Shown here one piece after another: positions 25,426 through 38,074 of a stretch of DNA of 64,000 nt. This DNA comes from Persicaria tinctoria (Eukaryota > Streptophyta > Magnoliopsida > Caryophyllales > Polygonaceae). Below the pieces are notes generated by a model. The model ran no database searches and had not been told where the DNA came from. It worked only from the letters and a program-made list of their open reading frames with translations. Each line of letters starts with the position of its first letter. Positions within the stretch are counted from its first letter, which is position 1. The position numbers were made by a program, and so were the translations under genes. The DNA is taken from NCBI GenBank assembly GCA_037127255.1, contig JBANSL010000009.1:18499475-18563474 (forward strand), read 5' to 3'.

Positions 25426-26341
25426 ACATTTTTCATTCATAAAAAAACTCATCTCATTAAGTGCAAAATCGGTCCATACACCTGAATAATTCGGTTTTTC
25501 CCCCGAACGGATAATTTAGATATCAATTCCCCTAATTGGATTAATTATCGGGCAAAACCCTTTTCAACTGAATAACCCTAATCCTACCATATAAAAAATC
25601 GGCCATTCATCTCTAACAAATTCATCTCTAACAATTATTCATATAAACTAATAAAACTAAAAGGAAGATATCGGCATGAATGATTTGCAACCTCTTGGTA
25701 CATCTCCATGAATGATTTGCAAAAATCGAAGAAGGCAATTCGTGCCCGGATCTGAAATCGAAGAAGGCAATTCTTATTGAATCGATCGACAACTGAAATA
25801 AAAAATCGAAGAAGGCAATTCAAACCGAAGACATCAGCATCGATAAGCAAAAAAAAAAAACTTTGAGTTATCTAACTACTTAAATATATAATTCAAGATT
25901 GCTAATTTTTGCATTTAGATTGTTATCACATTTTAATCGATCAATACGGAATATCAAAGCTTAGGGAATCTATATATTAGAGATGTAATATTGGTTTAAA
26001 CAGATGAATTACTTGAACAAATCAGCATTAAATAGAAGATCCCGTAAGTCACCGACGCCCAAGTCGGATTTCTGGCATTGCAATCGAAGCACATATGACA
26101 GTAAAAATAACCCTAGAACGTACCTAAATTCGGACGATCTATGGCTCGTTCTGGGTTATTGCAGCCCAACGCCCCTTGCCCTTCGTTTCAATTGCCAAGG
26201 TCAGTTAATGAATTGGGAACAAGCTTAGGGATTCGAAAAACAATTGGAAACACAAACCATCGAAGGACTTCCAGATCATCGAACAATCGAAAACCCACAT
26301 AATCGTGAATTTGGGGATTTTTAAAAAATTACCTCACACCA
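25426..26341. other. Non-coding DNA with three AAATCGAAGAAGGCAATTC repeats
   Basis: No convincing gene. The 19-bp motif AAATCGAAGAAGGCAATTC (first copy AAAATCGAAGAAGGCAATTC) recurs near 25723, 25757 and 25804. Leader-like AT-rich sequence leads to the exon-like piece at 26342-26623. Confidence 0.45.
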
Positions 26342-26623
26342 TCAATGGAGGAGAGAAAGAGAGAGGAAAGGTTGACCGGAGAAGGGATTGATCGGCGGCG
26401 CTGGCGGGTGCTGGAGACCGGAAGAGATGGTTCGGTCGGAGGAGTGGCGATGGTGATTGCGGACAGGAGGCGTGTTGATGGTGATTGCGAGCCCGGATTT
26501 GAACCGATCCAACCCGTGGAGTACAGAGCTAGATCGTCTCCCCCTCCGAGCGTGGCCATGGTACTCAGGACGCTTCGGAGATCCTCCCCCCGCTTCAAGA
26601 TCCTCCGTCGCCGCCATCTTCAA
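26342..26623 (-). pseudogene. First-exon-like GC-rich fragment, product unknown
   Basis: On the minus strand a leader (CCCTAGAGAACAAAGAAACAG) precedes an ATG (MKMAATEDLEAGGG, at 26623 or two codons on). The frame runs about 93 codons, Arg/Ser/Pro-rich, without a domain I recognise. A GTGAGGTAA donor-like site overlaps the end, followed by AT-rich sequence. Other frames are also open across this GC-rich stretch, so coding is uncertain. A LINE poly(A) sits about 90 bases upstream of the putative start. Confidence 0.3.
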
Positions 26624-26741
26624 ACAACCCGATCGTATCCCCTTCTGTTTCTTTGTTCTCTAGGGTTGAAAACTGAAAATGGTAGAAAGTAGTAGGATAC
26701 ACGTGCCATTGTTTTTTTTTTTTTTTGACGCTAAATAAAGA

Positions 26742-29700
26742 TTAGGTCGGGTCGGCCACAGCAGAAGCCCTTCCTAGCGCATCCTTTCGGACGAGAACAA
26801 GTAGTTCTGGATCATCCTCACAGCAATCGTCGGCAGGGCATGCATGGGCACTACGAGCAAGGTAGTCAGCCACGACATTTGATTCCCTGAAAATATGACG
26901 AATAGCAACATAAGAAAAGGACGAAATATCTAACAAAATATCTGATTGTAGCAGCTCGATCGTCCAGGGGCATATCCAAACCCCCAGTAAAGCCTTTATT
27001 ACCAGTAAGTTGTCCCCTTCGATCTGAAGGTTTAAGATCTGCAATTCCTTAGCACGTAAAATACCCATTTTGAGGCCTAGGTTTTCAGCAAATACAACGG
27101 AGACATTGTTGCAAATAGCCCGATGTAAAGACACAACCACACCCCTAGAGTCACGAATGACAAATCCATAAGACGACGATCCGTCCGGCATAACTGAACC
27201 GTCGAAATTTAGTTTGTAGCAATCTATAGGAGTCTTGTCCCATTTCCCGGAGCGTTGCCGAGTACGGCCGGCATGATCGACCAAATGAGCGCTCGGACGA
27301 GCAGAACGACAATCACCACTCCGACCAGTTATCGCAGTAATGGGGAGATCGTCCTCCAGTCTCTTTGTTTGTTTCCAGCAATGAGTACTTGTGGTATAGA
27401 GTAGAATTATTTCATTTATAGTTACTTTATTTGTGTGGTTAAACACTAATTGGTTTCTGAAAAACCACAAGGCCCACCATGCTGAGGCTAGCTCAATAAA
27501 AGATTTGATACCAATAGCCTTTTTGATATCAGTAAGTGGCAGAACAATACCTACTCCGACACTCACCGCAAGATCCCTCGGAATTCGGATATGTAAAGCT
27601 TGTAAAAGATTGGTCACCATAGGGCACTCAAAGAAAAGGTGAGCCACCGATTCACAAGAGTTAGCACAGAAGGCACAACCAGACGGCACGGCCACATGTG
27701 ATTTTTGTAATCTGAGAGTAGTTGGAAGACCATCACGAGAGATTTTCCAAAGAAAATGACGTACTTTAGGTGGCACGTCCAGATCCCAAATCCAACTGCA
27801 GTCGAAAGTGGTCGACCCAACATGTTCTGATAGTAACGAGTTTGCAGAGCTGGTTGAAAACCGGCCATTATTGCTTGGACCCCAATAGAGACGATCTGTC
27901 ATTGGATTATTAGGCAGAGTGATACTCATAATTAAGTCAATGTCTTCTTTAGACAGAATATTTGTTAAAGAGTTGTTTATTAATGGTTTGTTCCACTGAC
28001 TTTCTGTGTTGATGAAATAAGACACCTTTATACCCTTTAGGGCTTCCGATATAGGTTGCAAAATTATGGAATTTAATGGTTTTAAGAAGGCCCAGTTATG
28101 AGACCAGAAGTCAATGGTCTGACCATTTCCAACACTCCACTGAAGGGCTTGTTGGAATTTAGGTCTGATAGGCATAAGACGATTCCACTTCCAAGATGAA
28201 AGACCTTTTTTCTAGTAGTTGAGCAGGTCGTGCCCTTTAAGATATTTGTGTGAGACTAAACGGACCCAGATGTTGTCTGGTTCTGAAATAATCTTCCATA
28301 GAAGCTTCATTTGCAGTGCTATGTTCATAGACTCAGCTTTATGGATACCAAGACCCCCTTCCATTGTATCTGAGCAGATTTTATCCCAGCTAATAAGCGG
28401 TGTAGCTTTGGTACTTTTGTTCCAAAAGAACTGCCTGTAAACTTTGTCAAGCTCATGAAGAATATGTGATGGAAGTAAGAAAGCTTGCATTAGAAAAATC
28501 GGTTTCGCACTGAGATTTGCTTTAATAAGGACCTTACGTCCTTCTGCAGAAAGGTTCGAAGCTTTCCATTCAGTTAGTTGTTGTTTCGTCTTGAGGACGA
28601 CCTCGGCGAAGGTATCCCTATTAGTTTTACCATTCACTATAGGGTAACCAAGATATTTATCGAAATTATTCGCTTGCGAAATACCAAGCACAGCGATTGT
28701 AGCCGTAATAGCAGTTGTAGACGTGTTAGGTAAAGCTTGGAAGCTGGATTTATGCAGATTGACCTTTTGGCCTAAGATTAGACAGTATCGATCTAAAATG
28801 GACAACACGGATGTGCAAGCTGAATGTGAAGCTTTACAGAAAATAAGAATATCATCTGCAAAGGCCAGGAACGGAACCTTAAGCCCCGAGCGGCCGAAAG
28901 AGATGCCAAGATCCGAATTCACTTGCCCATGATGATGCAGAGTACGTGCAAGTACGTCATAAGCTAAAATAAAGAGGAACGGAGACAGAGGATCTCCCTG
29001 TCTAAGCCCCCTAGATGGTTCTATGAGTGTGGTTGGCTCATCGTTGACTAATATCGAGTAAGAGACTGTAGAAACACATTCCTTAATACAACTGATAAAG
29101 AAGTTGTTAAACCCAAATTTGGCCATAACTTGGAATAGAAAAGACAACTCAATACGACCGTAAGCCTTTTCCATATCCAATTTCAAAGCAACCATCCTCG
29201 CTCGGCCTTTCTTAAGCCAAAATGAGTGCAAAGCTTCATGGGCTATAAGGATATTATCCTGAATTGATCTCCCTTTTGTGTAAGCTCCCTGTAATGGGTG
29301 AATCAATTTGTCGAACATCTTGGTTAGCCTAGCTGAAATAACTTTCGCTATAATTTTATAGATCGTAGAGCACAAGCTGATGGCCCTGTAATGGTTGACC
29401 GTAGAGGGCTCATCACATTTCGGTAGTAAGGTTATAAACGTATGATTGATCTGTCGTAAAAGTCTACCGCTAGTAAAGAAATCCTTTACTGCCTTCACAA
29501 CAGAAGGGCCCACAGTTGGCCAAAACTTTTGATAGAAACCAGCCGGGAAACCATCTGGGCCTGGGGCCTTATCTGGGCTCATAGAGAAAACTGCAGCTTT
29601 AATCTCATTGTTGGTCACGGGGGCTGATAACATGTCATTGTCTGCTTGAGAAACCAAAGTCGGGATAACTACTAAGTCTAAAGACAGATCAGGCCCACCC

Positions 29701-30945
29701 CCCGGGGTAGACCTGAACCTCGATTTAAAATCTTTAACAAACTCTTGTTGAATGATATGAAAGTCAGCCGACGACCCACCATTTAGGAGTGAAATAGACT
29801 GGATCAGTTTCCGGGCTCGTTTGGCCGTAGCTATCTTGTGAAAGTAGCTGGAGTTGGAGTCATTTAATTTGGCATGTTTTACTTTGGCCCTTTGGCTCCA
29901 GTAATGTCGGTGGAAATCCAACATACGTTCTCTCTTATTTAGCAGTTGTTTTAGAATTTGAATATCATTTGTATTATAATTGGTAATTAACGAAGTTTGT
30001 AATTGAAGAAGCTTTTGGTCCGTGAGCTGAATCTGGTTGTTAATGTTGCGAAAAGTCTTCTTGTGCCAAGTTTTGGAAAGGTTCTTTAGTAATTTCGCCT
30101 TTTGTACCAGTTTGAACATAAGGCAACCTTGAGAATCCAAACGCCAAGCTTGCGAAACCAGATTTCTATAATCGGCTCTGGAAGCCCATGCCAGTTCAAA
30201 CTTGAACGGTCTACTTTTAGGTTAGATATTGTGACGGAAATCAGTAGAAATTGGTGCATGATCAGACCTAGTGAACGGATGAATCTGAGTTCGAAGAGAA
30301 TCAAATATCGTTAATACGTCCGAGTGGATAAGTAGACGATCCAGTCTCTCAAGACAGGTAACAACACCATTATGTTTACGTTGCCACGTAAACTGACCCC
30401 CGTAAGATGGTATATCGAGCAACGAGAGGTTTCTCTTTAAGTCATTTAAGCGATTGAATCTCGCCGCTGAGGGATAAACCCCTCCTTGTTTGTCCGCCGG
30501 GGAACATATTTCATTTAGGTCTCCCATGATACAGAAGGGAATGAGTAAGGTTTTAATGTAAGTAGAGAGAGAATCCCAAAAGCTTGATTTTCGTCATTCG
30601 TCCGGTGGGACATAAACTACCAGGAACACGACACTCCGATGGGAGAAAAGTCTGAATAGTTAAAATGGATGAAATGATGGTTAACCGAAATGAGATCTAT
30701 AGAGCCCTAGGAGGAGGGGATATCCTTCCAAAGTAGGCAAATACCACCAGAAAATCCGGTTGCCGGATCAAAAGCAATGTTTGTGAACCCACATTTACGC
30801 CAGACCCCTTCAGGAGGAACTTTATTTGTCTTGGTTTCTAGCATAGCCAGAACATTGATATTATTGTTTTTACAGAAAATATCGACATTTGTCCAGAAGT
30901 TACGGCTCTGAATACCTAGGGAGTTCCAAGTATATATATATATTC
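26742..30945 (-). pseudogene. LINE ORF2: endonuclease-RT-RNase H (broken)
   Basis: The endonuclease start is eroded (LAMLETKT and GGICLLWK near 30740-30870, frame disturbed near 30640-30670), then continues as MGDLNE...LERLDR...RSDHAPIS (30527-30230). From 30527 onward everything is in one frame, interrupted by TAA at 30222 and TAG at 28212. The RT carries SPDKAPGPDGFP, LDMEKAYG, RGLRQGDPLSPF and FADDILIF (about 28850). A zinc segment CAFC...HLFFEC lies near 27630-27680. The RNase H has NFDGS, AENLG, EGDN and VVADYLA (to about 26850). It is the same domain order as the LINE at 5034 but a divergent family. Confidence 0.92.
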
Positions 30946-32700
30946 ATAGAAAACCTTTTTGACGAACTGTTTGTATTAATTTAAGACAGTGGTTATCCCA
31001 AAGATAGGTGCAAGTTGTGAGAAGCACAATCACCCCAATGATACTGGTTTGTAAGAGTATGGTTTTGTTTTGGAATTGAAACTCAATTGTTACTAAACCA
31101 AGGTCGATTGTATTCAAACAGTTGATTGTACCCAAACCTTTGTAAGGCATAAGAATGTCTGGTAAGGACCACATAATTTGGTTTTTGATCGAATAGAAGA
31201 AAGTCCGTTCGGATAATCGAAAGATCGAAGTACTCGTAATAGTAGAAATTACATGTACACATACACTCTTTAGGACTACCATACAGTAGATAAAACTGTC
31301 AATGGATAATCGGTAATCGAAATGGAGATAATCAGATAAGGAAAAGACCACACAAAGCCAAACAAAAGTGATAATTACATAGAAGGAGAGTATAACACCA
31401 TCAACCAGCAACCATAGCAGGTCGCTCACACATGGATATAACACTTGCACCCACACCGACAACACTAAGAGCCGGCCAAGGACAGTGCAGCAGCGGACGA
31501 CACACGGACAACTGAGAAGGAAGCTACACAAGAGCACCACCCAGTCGAGAAGCAACCTTGGAAGGTTAATAAGCGGAGCTACATTCAGTGGCTAGGTAGC
31601 CATATACCTAGAGTGGATACTCTGTAGTAAACGAATCAGGGGTGCCTTGCAAGGGCTCATCAATTTGTAATTTGGTATATAAAAAGTCATCATGTAGAGA
31701 TTAGAGAGAAAAGGCAAACCGAAAAGGAACAATTGAGCATCAGCTAGCATGACAAAAAGAACCTTATACATATAGAGCTTGGAAATAGCTTGATCAGTAT
31801 AAAAAATAAAAATAAGTGGGCACCCAAGAAGGAAACAACAGCCACCCTTATAGTAGTAGCCAAGAACAATTGATTGAAGCAAATGAAGGGGTGTAGTCTT
31901 GAATGGGTAGTTGAATGGAGTGAACAATTGAATATTGTACAAATAAAAAGTATGAGTAATACAGATAGTAGCAAAATCGTGTGTAAAGAAAAACCACACA
32001 CAAACAGCAATAGTCGGTAAACCAAACATGAGTAACTCGGATCGGATGTTGTCGGCGAAGCCAAGTCATGAAAAACACACAGCTTGGCTAGAAGCAAAAA
32101 ACGATGCCGGGTTGGGCGGAATAGGGGTAGAATCAACAGAAATTTCACAGAAAAGATTATAATCACGCGGGTGGTGAATCCAAATCAGTGTTAATTGATG
32201 AAAAATATGGCCTTCAAACCATAGCATCCAGGAAAATACAGGGGTGATTCACCCTAAGTGAGCGAAACGCTCCTTGTGGAGGGGGATATGGAGTATTGAG
32301 TCGGAATACCACCATTTGAAACACGAAGCGGCCGACAAGACCACCCATTCGAAGAGCCAGCCCTTCCACCGCCTGAAATTGAACCCACCGCCGACAACCA
32401 AGGCCTGACCAATCCTCAAAGGACGCACTCATACATAGTACAATCAATTGGAAACGAAACCAATTGAGATTGAGATTTCTCTTTTTTGGGGAAGAATTGA
32501 GATTGGGATCTTGAATCGGACAGCAAAAGGAGGGAGCTACATCCTTTGGAATCCATAGTTGCTTTGTGAGGATGGGGAACTGCAGGCTTGGTCTGAAGCA
32601 CGGGTGGGTGGATTTAGGGTTGGGCGACGAACGGAGATGTATGCGAGGAAGAAGAGAGAACGCGTGAAGCGCGTACATTTTACTAGCGGCTAGGGTTTAT
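30946..32700 (-). other. 5' region of the second LINE, no recognisable ORF1
   Basis: A GC-rich leader (32210-32680, with a short frame MDSKGCSSLLLLSDSRSQSQ at 32542) is followed by T-rich sequence on the coding strand. Its frames (to 203 codons) are hydrophobic and Cys/Phe-rich and overlap in several registers. I see no RRM or CCHC knuckle. The composition resembles the equivalent part of the first LINE. Confidence 0.45.
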
Positions 32701-33485
32701 GTTGAAATGGGGGGGGGGGGTGATTTTTTTTTTCAATTAATAAAAATCTTCTATAAGAAGTTTTTTTGTCATAAATGAGGTTGAATAAATGAGAAATGTT
32801 GAAGATTTAAAAAAAAAACTAATCATCAATTGAGTAAAAATAATCTTTATAAAAAAATTAAAAAGTCTAATCTAACATTATCTAATCAATTATTTGTGTA
32901 ATATTTTGAATGTAGAAAACCAATTCTCATTTTTAAAATAAACACATGAGTATTTGATTAAAGAAATCAAAAGTATAATGAAATATTGAAAAGAAGATAA
33001 AAAAAGTATAATGAAATATTGAAGATTTACAAAAGAAAATAAATAATTCTTTATAAGAAATTAAATAGACTAAAAAAAATTAATCTTTATAAGAAGTTAA
33101 AGAGACTAATTTTATAAGTATTAATTAATACACATTCAAAGGAAGATAAAAAGTATAATTAATGTAAATAAAAAATTTGTTACTATTTGTAAAAAATGTT
33201 TTAGTATAAAGTATATATAAATATATAAATTCTTTAAAATTTTAAAAATTTAAAATATTAGTAATAAACATGGTAGTATAGTAAATTTTTTACGTTTTTA
33301 TTTGAATTTAATAAGATTTTAATACGCGAGTAGGAAATATAATAAACTTATTACAATTACATTTTATGTGGTAACGTAAAGAATTTAAGGTCATTTATTA
33401 AAAAAATTATTAGCTTAAACATATATAAAATTCTTTGATAGTAAAAATTTGATAGACCCGTGCGCAGCACGGGGTAGCCCACTAG
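32701..33485 (+). mobile_element. AT-rich DNA ending in a Helitron-like 3' terminus
   Basis: The last bases form CCCGTGC-GCA-GCACGGG (33457-33473), then GGTAGCCCACTAG ending at 33485 before a T. This is the Helitron rule: a hairpin about 10 bases before CTRR, inserted 5' of a T. No matching 5' TC end or Rep/helicase is seen in this stretch, which is otherwise AT-rich and gene-free. Confidence 0.5.
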
Positions 33486-33576
33486 TTATGGATTAATCTC
33501 AGCCTTTGAATTCTCCTAAATTAATGGTTAGGATTTGTGTACATGATACATGTTAAGGCTTGAGTATATATGATTT

Positions 33577-33755
<179 letters not shown>

Positions 33756-34062
33756 TGTGAAGAAATCAAATGTAAAATATTGTTGCTACTGTAAACAACA
33801 GACAAATATAAACTTCAGCAATAATGGCTAAACATCAGTGCATTCAAGGGCACTGTTCAAAACCAGAAGAAGAAGGCCCCTGATGGCAGCTACAAAGGTA
33901 AGTTTTCCAATCCCAAAAACCCTACCTTAATGAGATGCACATTCTCTGCTTTTATAGCAAGAGATCACGTGTTCAGCTAGTGCCAAATGCCTTATTACAT
34001 AAGGACCTTAGCTAGGGAGAAATAACCAAAATGTCATAATGAGAAGAGGACAAAAACCATAA
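33756..34062 (-). repeat. Partial 3' LTR of the minus-strand Copia
   Basis: Matches the LTR at 41965 from TGTGAAGAAATC as far as CCATAAATG. The rest of the U3 portion is replaced by unrelated sequence with two ATGCACATTCTCT repeats. The RNase H frame also ends early near 34170, so the 3' end of the element is deleted or rearranged. Confidence 0.85.
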
Positions 34063-34169
34063 ATGCACATTCTCTGTTTCTTTGTCTGCCAAATGCACAT
34101 TCTCTATTTCTTTGTCTTCCATGAGACTAAAGATGTTCCAATGAACACACATTATCATGTAAGAGATTT

Positions 34170-35283
34170 ATCACTAAACTGACAAGTTCCCCAATCTGTA
34201 TCTGAATAAGTTGAGATGGAGAGATCACAAATTGTAGGATAGAATAATCCCACTGCCACTGATCCTTTCAAGTATCTTACAACATGCATAGCTGCATCAT
34301 AGTGATCGAGGCTGCCTAGGCTCGGTCATAAACTGACTCAAATGTTGCACTGCATAGGTGATGTCTGGTCTAGTTACATTTAGAAACAACAATCTGCCAA
34401 TAAGCCTTCTATAAACTTCAGGGTCTGCTAGTATGTCTCCTGTATCAGTGGAGAGTTTAAGTCCTCTTGGGAGAGGAAATGAGGCAGGTGTGCACTCCAA
34501 CATTTTACAATCCTCCAATATGTCTAAGACATATTTTCTTTAATGAAGATGAGTCCTTGAGGTGTCTCTAAGGATCTCAAGCCCCGAGAAGTATCTGGAT
34601 AAACCAAGATCTTTGATGGTAAACTTTGCATCCAAAGATCTTTTTGTTAGAGCAATCCCAGATTCATCATCTCTTGTAAGTAAAACATCATCAACATATA
34701 CAAGAGCCACTGCCATCCCTGAAGGTCTGATTCTCTCACAAACAGAGAATAATCATCAAGACTTTGTTGGTAACCAAGACTAATAAGGAATTTACATAAC
34801 TCCACATTCCATTGTCTAGAGGCTTGCTTAAGCCCATAGATGGATTTCCTTAATCTGCACACCAGATTAGGCTTCTTCAATTTGTACCCTTCAGGTGGTG
34901 CCATATATACCTCTTCATCTAGAAATCCATGCAAGAAGGCATTATTTACATCCAACTGATGCAATGGCCAATTCCTTGCAGTAGCCACTGCTAGGAGAAT
35001 CCTCGCTGTATTGAACTTTGCCATTGAAGAGAACGTGTGTTTGTAATATTTCCCTTTGATCTGGTTGTAGCCTTTGGCAACCAATCTTGCCTTAAATCTT
35101 TCAACTGATCCATCAGGTTTATACTTTATCTTATAAACCCATTTGCTGCCTATTGCCTTCTTCCCAGGAGGCAACTGTGTAAGTCCCCATGTATGATTAT
35201 TTTCTAGAGCCTCTAGCTCATGATTCATTGCATCCGCCCAATGACTGTCTGCCACAACCTATTTATAATGTGATGGCTCATGT
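34170..35283 (-). pseudogene. Copia RT and start of RNase H (broken)
   Basis: The frame from 35255 shows HELEALENNHTW, GSKWVYKIKYKPDGSVERFK, LDVNNAFLHG (motif A) and the SIYGLKQASRQW box. A frameshift near 34720 precedes the YVDD catalytic motif, which is present in another frame. The second half (34518-34297) reads DPEVYRRLIGRLLFLNVTRP, then a further shift into RNase H (YSDTDWGTC near 34180), which stops. It would copy the element RNA, but this copy cannot. Confidence 0.88.
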
Positions 35284-35531
35284 ATCATGACTAGACCTGT
35301 CAAACGGGTCATTCGGGTCGGGTTCGGGTCGGGTCACTTCGGGTCCCGGGTAATACGGGTTTCGGGTATTTTCGGGTCCCTGGTAATACGGGTTTGACCG
35401 GGTTTTCGGGTCATTTCGGGTTGGTCAATTTTTTCTTTTTTAAATTAAAAAAAATCATGATTTGATAATTTTGCGATAAATTTAAAATTCTAAAGTTAAA
35501 GACGTTGTTCATAAGTTCTGGTGCTTGTAAT

Positions 35532-36566
35532 TAAGGTTGTTATATGAGCTGAACAACTCGAGCTCGGCTCGAAAAAAGCTCGACTCGAGCTCGTTCACTT
35601 ACCTAAACAAGTCGAGCATGAACATGATTTTAAGCTCGGTTGAAAGCTCGGCTCGTTCAATTTAGGCTCGAATAGCTCGAATTCTATGGAATTTCTAAAA
35701 TTTTCTTTAAGTTAATATGTTATAACCAAATAAAACTACTTAAAGCTCGAAAAAAGCTCGGTTCGAGCTCGTTCATTTACTAAAACAAGCCGAGCTTGAA
35801 CAAAAAAGAAAGCTCGTTTAAAAATTGGGCTCGGCTCGTAGGGATGGCAATGGGTCGGATGATGGGTGGATGATCTACTTCCGTCACCCGACCCACCATC
35901 CAAAATCCTTCACCCTACCCGACCCATCACCCACCAAATATTTCACCCACCCCGTCCACCCATCATCCACCGGGTGATCGGGTGGATCGGGTGATAATTT
36001 GGGTGAAATACAAGACATCAAATTCATTAAGAAAAATTATTGAAAAATATACGTCGAACACATCGACGAATAAGCAAGTATCAAATATAGTCAAATTCGG
36101 TCAAATACGTGTAAACATCCACAACTTTCAACACTTCAAGCTATAGAAAACATTACAACAATTATGAATAAAAAGAAGAGAAAACATAATCTTCAACGAC
36201 CAAAGCCTTCAAGCTCGAAATCATTTATAGGTAACTTGAATTAGGGTTTATGTGGGCATATTAGTAATTTCACATATAAAATATAATTATATAATATAAG
36301 TCGGGTGACGGATCGGGTGATGGGTCGGGTCACGGGTGGGGAATGTCTTCACCCGAATCCGACCCGACCCATCACCCGTTCACCCATCACCCATTTAATA
36401 TCCACTTTATTTCGGATTTTCACACACTTTTTCGGATCGGATGAGACGGATATCCGTCGGGTGCGGGTGAAATTGCCATCCCTATCGGCTCGGCTCGAGC
36501 TCGTTTAACAAATGAACAAGCTTGAACATGCCAAGCTCGGCTCGTTCGGCTCGAATAACACCCCTA
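35532..36566. mobile_element. hAT element nested inside 35292-37146 (TSD CTTGTAAT)
   Basis: Ends TAAGGTTGTTATATGAGC and GCTCGAATAACACCCCTA are inverted with mismatches. The duplication CTTGTAAT is at 35524-35531 and 36567-36574. Both subterminal zones repeat GCTCGAGCTCGGCTCG-like motifs. Confidence 0.9.
35839..36484. mobile_element. hAT element, innermost of the triple nest (TSD TCGGCTCG)
   Basis: Ends TAGGGATGGCAAT and ATTGCCATCCCTA are perfect inverted repeats. The duplication TCGGCTCG is at 35831-35838 and 36485-36492. The subterminal motif is GGGTGATGGGTCGGG/CACCCGACCC. No transposase. Confidence 0.93.
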
Positions 36567-37154
36567 CTTGTAATTATATACTATATTTGATCTAAAATAT
36601 TTGATTTTTATTATTTCTCGTAATTTTGAATAAAATGTAATAATATATAAAATATCAAATTTTCAAATAATTTTTTTAAAATAATTTCATGCAATTAGTA
36701 ATAAGCATAGAATTGTTTTAATATTTTAATATTTTTTAGAATTTTTATCTTCTTAAAAAAATCCGTTGAAAAATAAAAAAATCAAATACTATCGATCGAA
36801 CGGAGTATTACACAATACAAATAAATATAAAAGTTGATTTGAAAATGAAAGATCAAGTGATTGTAATTATAAAATGTAATAAATTGGAATCTCCATAAAA
36901 AAATTAATCATATGTAATTATAAATCAATCGGGTCAATTGGGTCACCAGGTCAAATAAGTAAATCGGGTCAAAATTACCGGGTCAATCGGGTCACCGGGT
37001 CGAAACCCAGATTATCTAGAAAATTTCCAGGTATTTCGGGTTTGGATCGAAAAAAAATTTCAGGTCAAAATTCCCGGGTTCGGGTCGAAATTTTTTCGGG
37101 GGTTCGGGTCGGTTCGACCGAGTCGGGTTGTGTTTTGACAGGTCTAATCATGAC

Positions 37155-37487
37155 CATGTTAGCAAATGATGTAACAAATGGCATGTCCACCATATCTAGA
37201 TCATCAAAACAAGTAGCTAGAAAGCTCTGTGAGAAAGAGTCATTTCTTCCACGAGTATGGCCTACATAATCTTGAAACCTTCTAGGCTACATAATCTGTC
37301 TAGAGGATCTTCTCAAGGGAGGAAATATAGCTTCATCATTCAAAATTTCCTGTGAAACTACATGCAAAGACCCTGATCTATGGGGACTTTCTGTGTCCGC
37401 AACAACTTATGGCAATATCTCAGCAGACCCAGTTGATCCTTGAGATTCATGACTTGCTGAAGGAGAATGTAATTGGTGAGAGCCCTG
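37155..37487 (-). pseudogene. Decayed Copia segment between integrase and RT
   Basis: Part of the minus-strand Copia between two hAT insertions. It corresponds to the poorly conserved linker after integrase. I see no intact frame. Confidence 0.5.
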
Positions 37488-37495
37488 ACTGATCA

Positions 37496-38066
37496 CAGGC
37501 CCGTGCCTAGGCATGTTCAGGTGGCCCAACCGAACAGGGCCCCCAAAATTATAAGGCCCAATACATTGGAAGAAAGGTATATATAAATGTTGTTATTAGT
37601 AAAAATCATAAAAACTCACTTGCTCCACTGGCAAAATCCATGAGACTGGTGTGCTTCCCACTTTCATTTTTGCACAGTAACCAGGTTCGATTCCCAAATT
37701 TGGTATTTTTCTTTTCTTTTCATTTCTTTTTTCTACCATTTTAATTTCCACTGTTAATACACCTTTTTGTCAATTTCTGACAAATAATAATAATAATTTA
37801 TGTGTATTTATTTATAATTATAAAATTTTCTTGTTAGGTGATTAAATAAAAAATTATTGTTGTGTAAATGTCTTCTTTTGTTCGATCTATACGTGTAATT
37901 TTGTGTGATTTTTCTTTTTTTTTTTATTATTTTTTGAGAAATATTTTTATTCTTTTGATTTTACTAAGAGTGGAAAATAATTTTAGGCTTTTTAATTTAA
38001 TTTCACTAATATAATTTATATTTTTTTTATTTGTACAGGGCCCCTAAAATTATCGGCACGACCCTG
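37496..38066. mobile_element. Non-autonomous hAT element (TSD ACTGATCA) with tRNA-like module
   Basis: TIRs CAGGCCCGTGCC and GGCACGACCCTG, duplication ACTGATCA at 37488-37495 and 38067-38074. Subterminal GGGCCCC...AAAATTAT occurs at both ends. A plus-strand module at 37618-37705 has TTGCTCCACTGG (A-box-like) and an exact B box, GGTTCGATTCC. Confidence 0.9.
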
Positions 38067-38074
38067 ACTGATCA

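Larger units (their letters stand above)
26712..32700 (-). mobile_element. Second L1-type LINE (about 6 kb)
   Basis: A minus-strand LINE ending in a poly(A) tail (T15 on the plus strand at 26712-26726). ORF2 with endonuclease, RT and RNase H occupies 26742-about 30945. The 5' part (to about 32700) is a GC-rich leader followed by pyrimidine-rich non-coding-looking DNA. The 5' limit is approximate, and I found no duplication of the tail-side flank there. Confidence 0.8.
35292..37146. mobile_element. Non-autonomous hAT element, outer shell of a triple nest (TSD ATCATGAC)
   Basis: TIRs TAGACCTGTCAAA and TTTGACAGGTCTA with the 8-bp duplication ATCATGAC at 35284-35291 and 37147-37154, inserted in the Copia RT/integrase gap. 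The subterminal regions are dense in CGGGTC/GGGTCGG. Without its own inserts it is about 810 bp. Confidence 0.92.

Noticed and set aside
26345..26692. Plus-strand 115-codon gene
   Set aside because: The minus strand has the more gene-like leader, start and donor. The plus frame is a shadow in GC-rich sequence.
30944..32166. Membrane proteins on the minus strand
   Set aside because: The hydrophobic frames overlap one another in T-rich DNA upstream of the LINE endonuclease. No conserved signature.
35292..37146. Telomere-like or satellite arrays (GGGTC-rich)
   Set aside because: The motifs are subterminal repeats of hAT elements with clear TIRs and 8-bp TSDs, not tandem telomere repeats.
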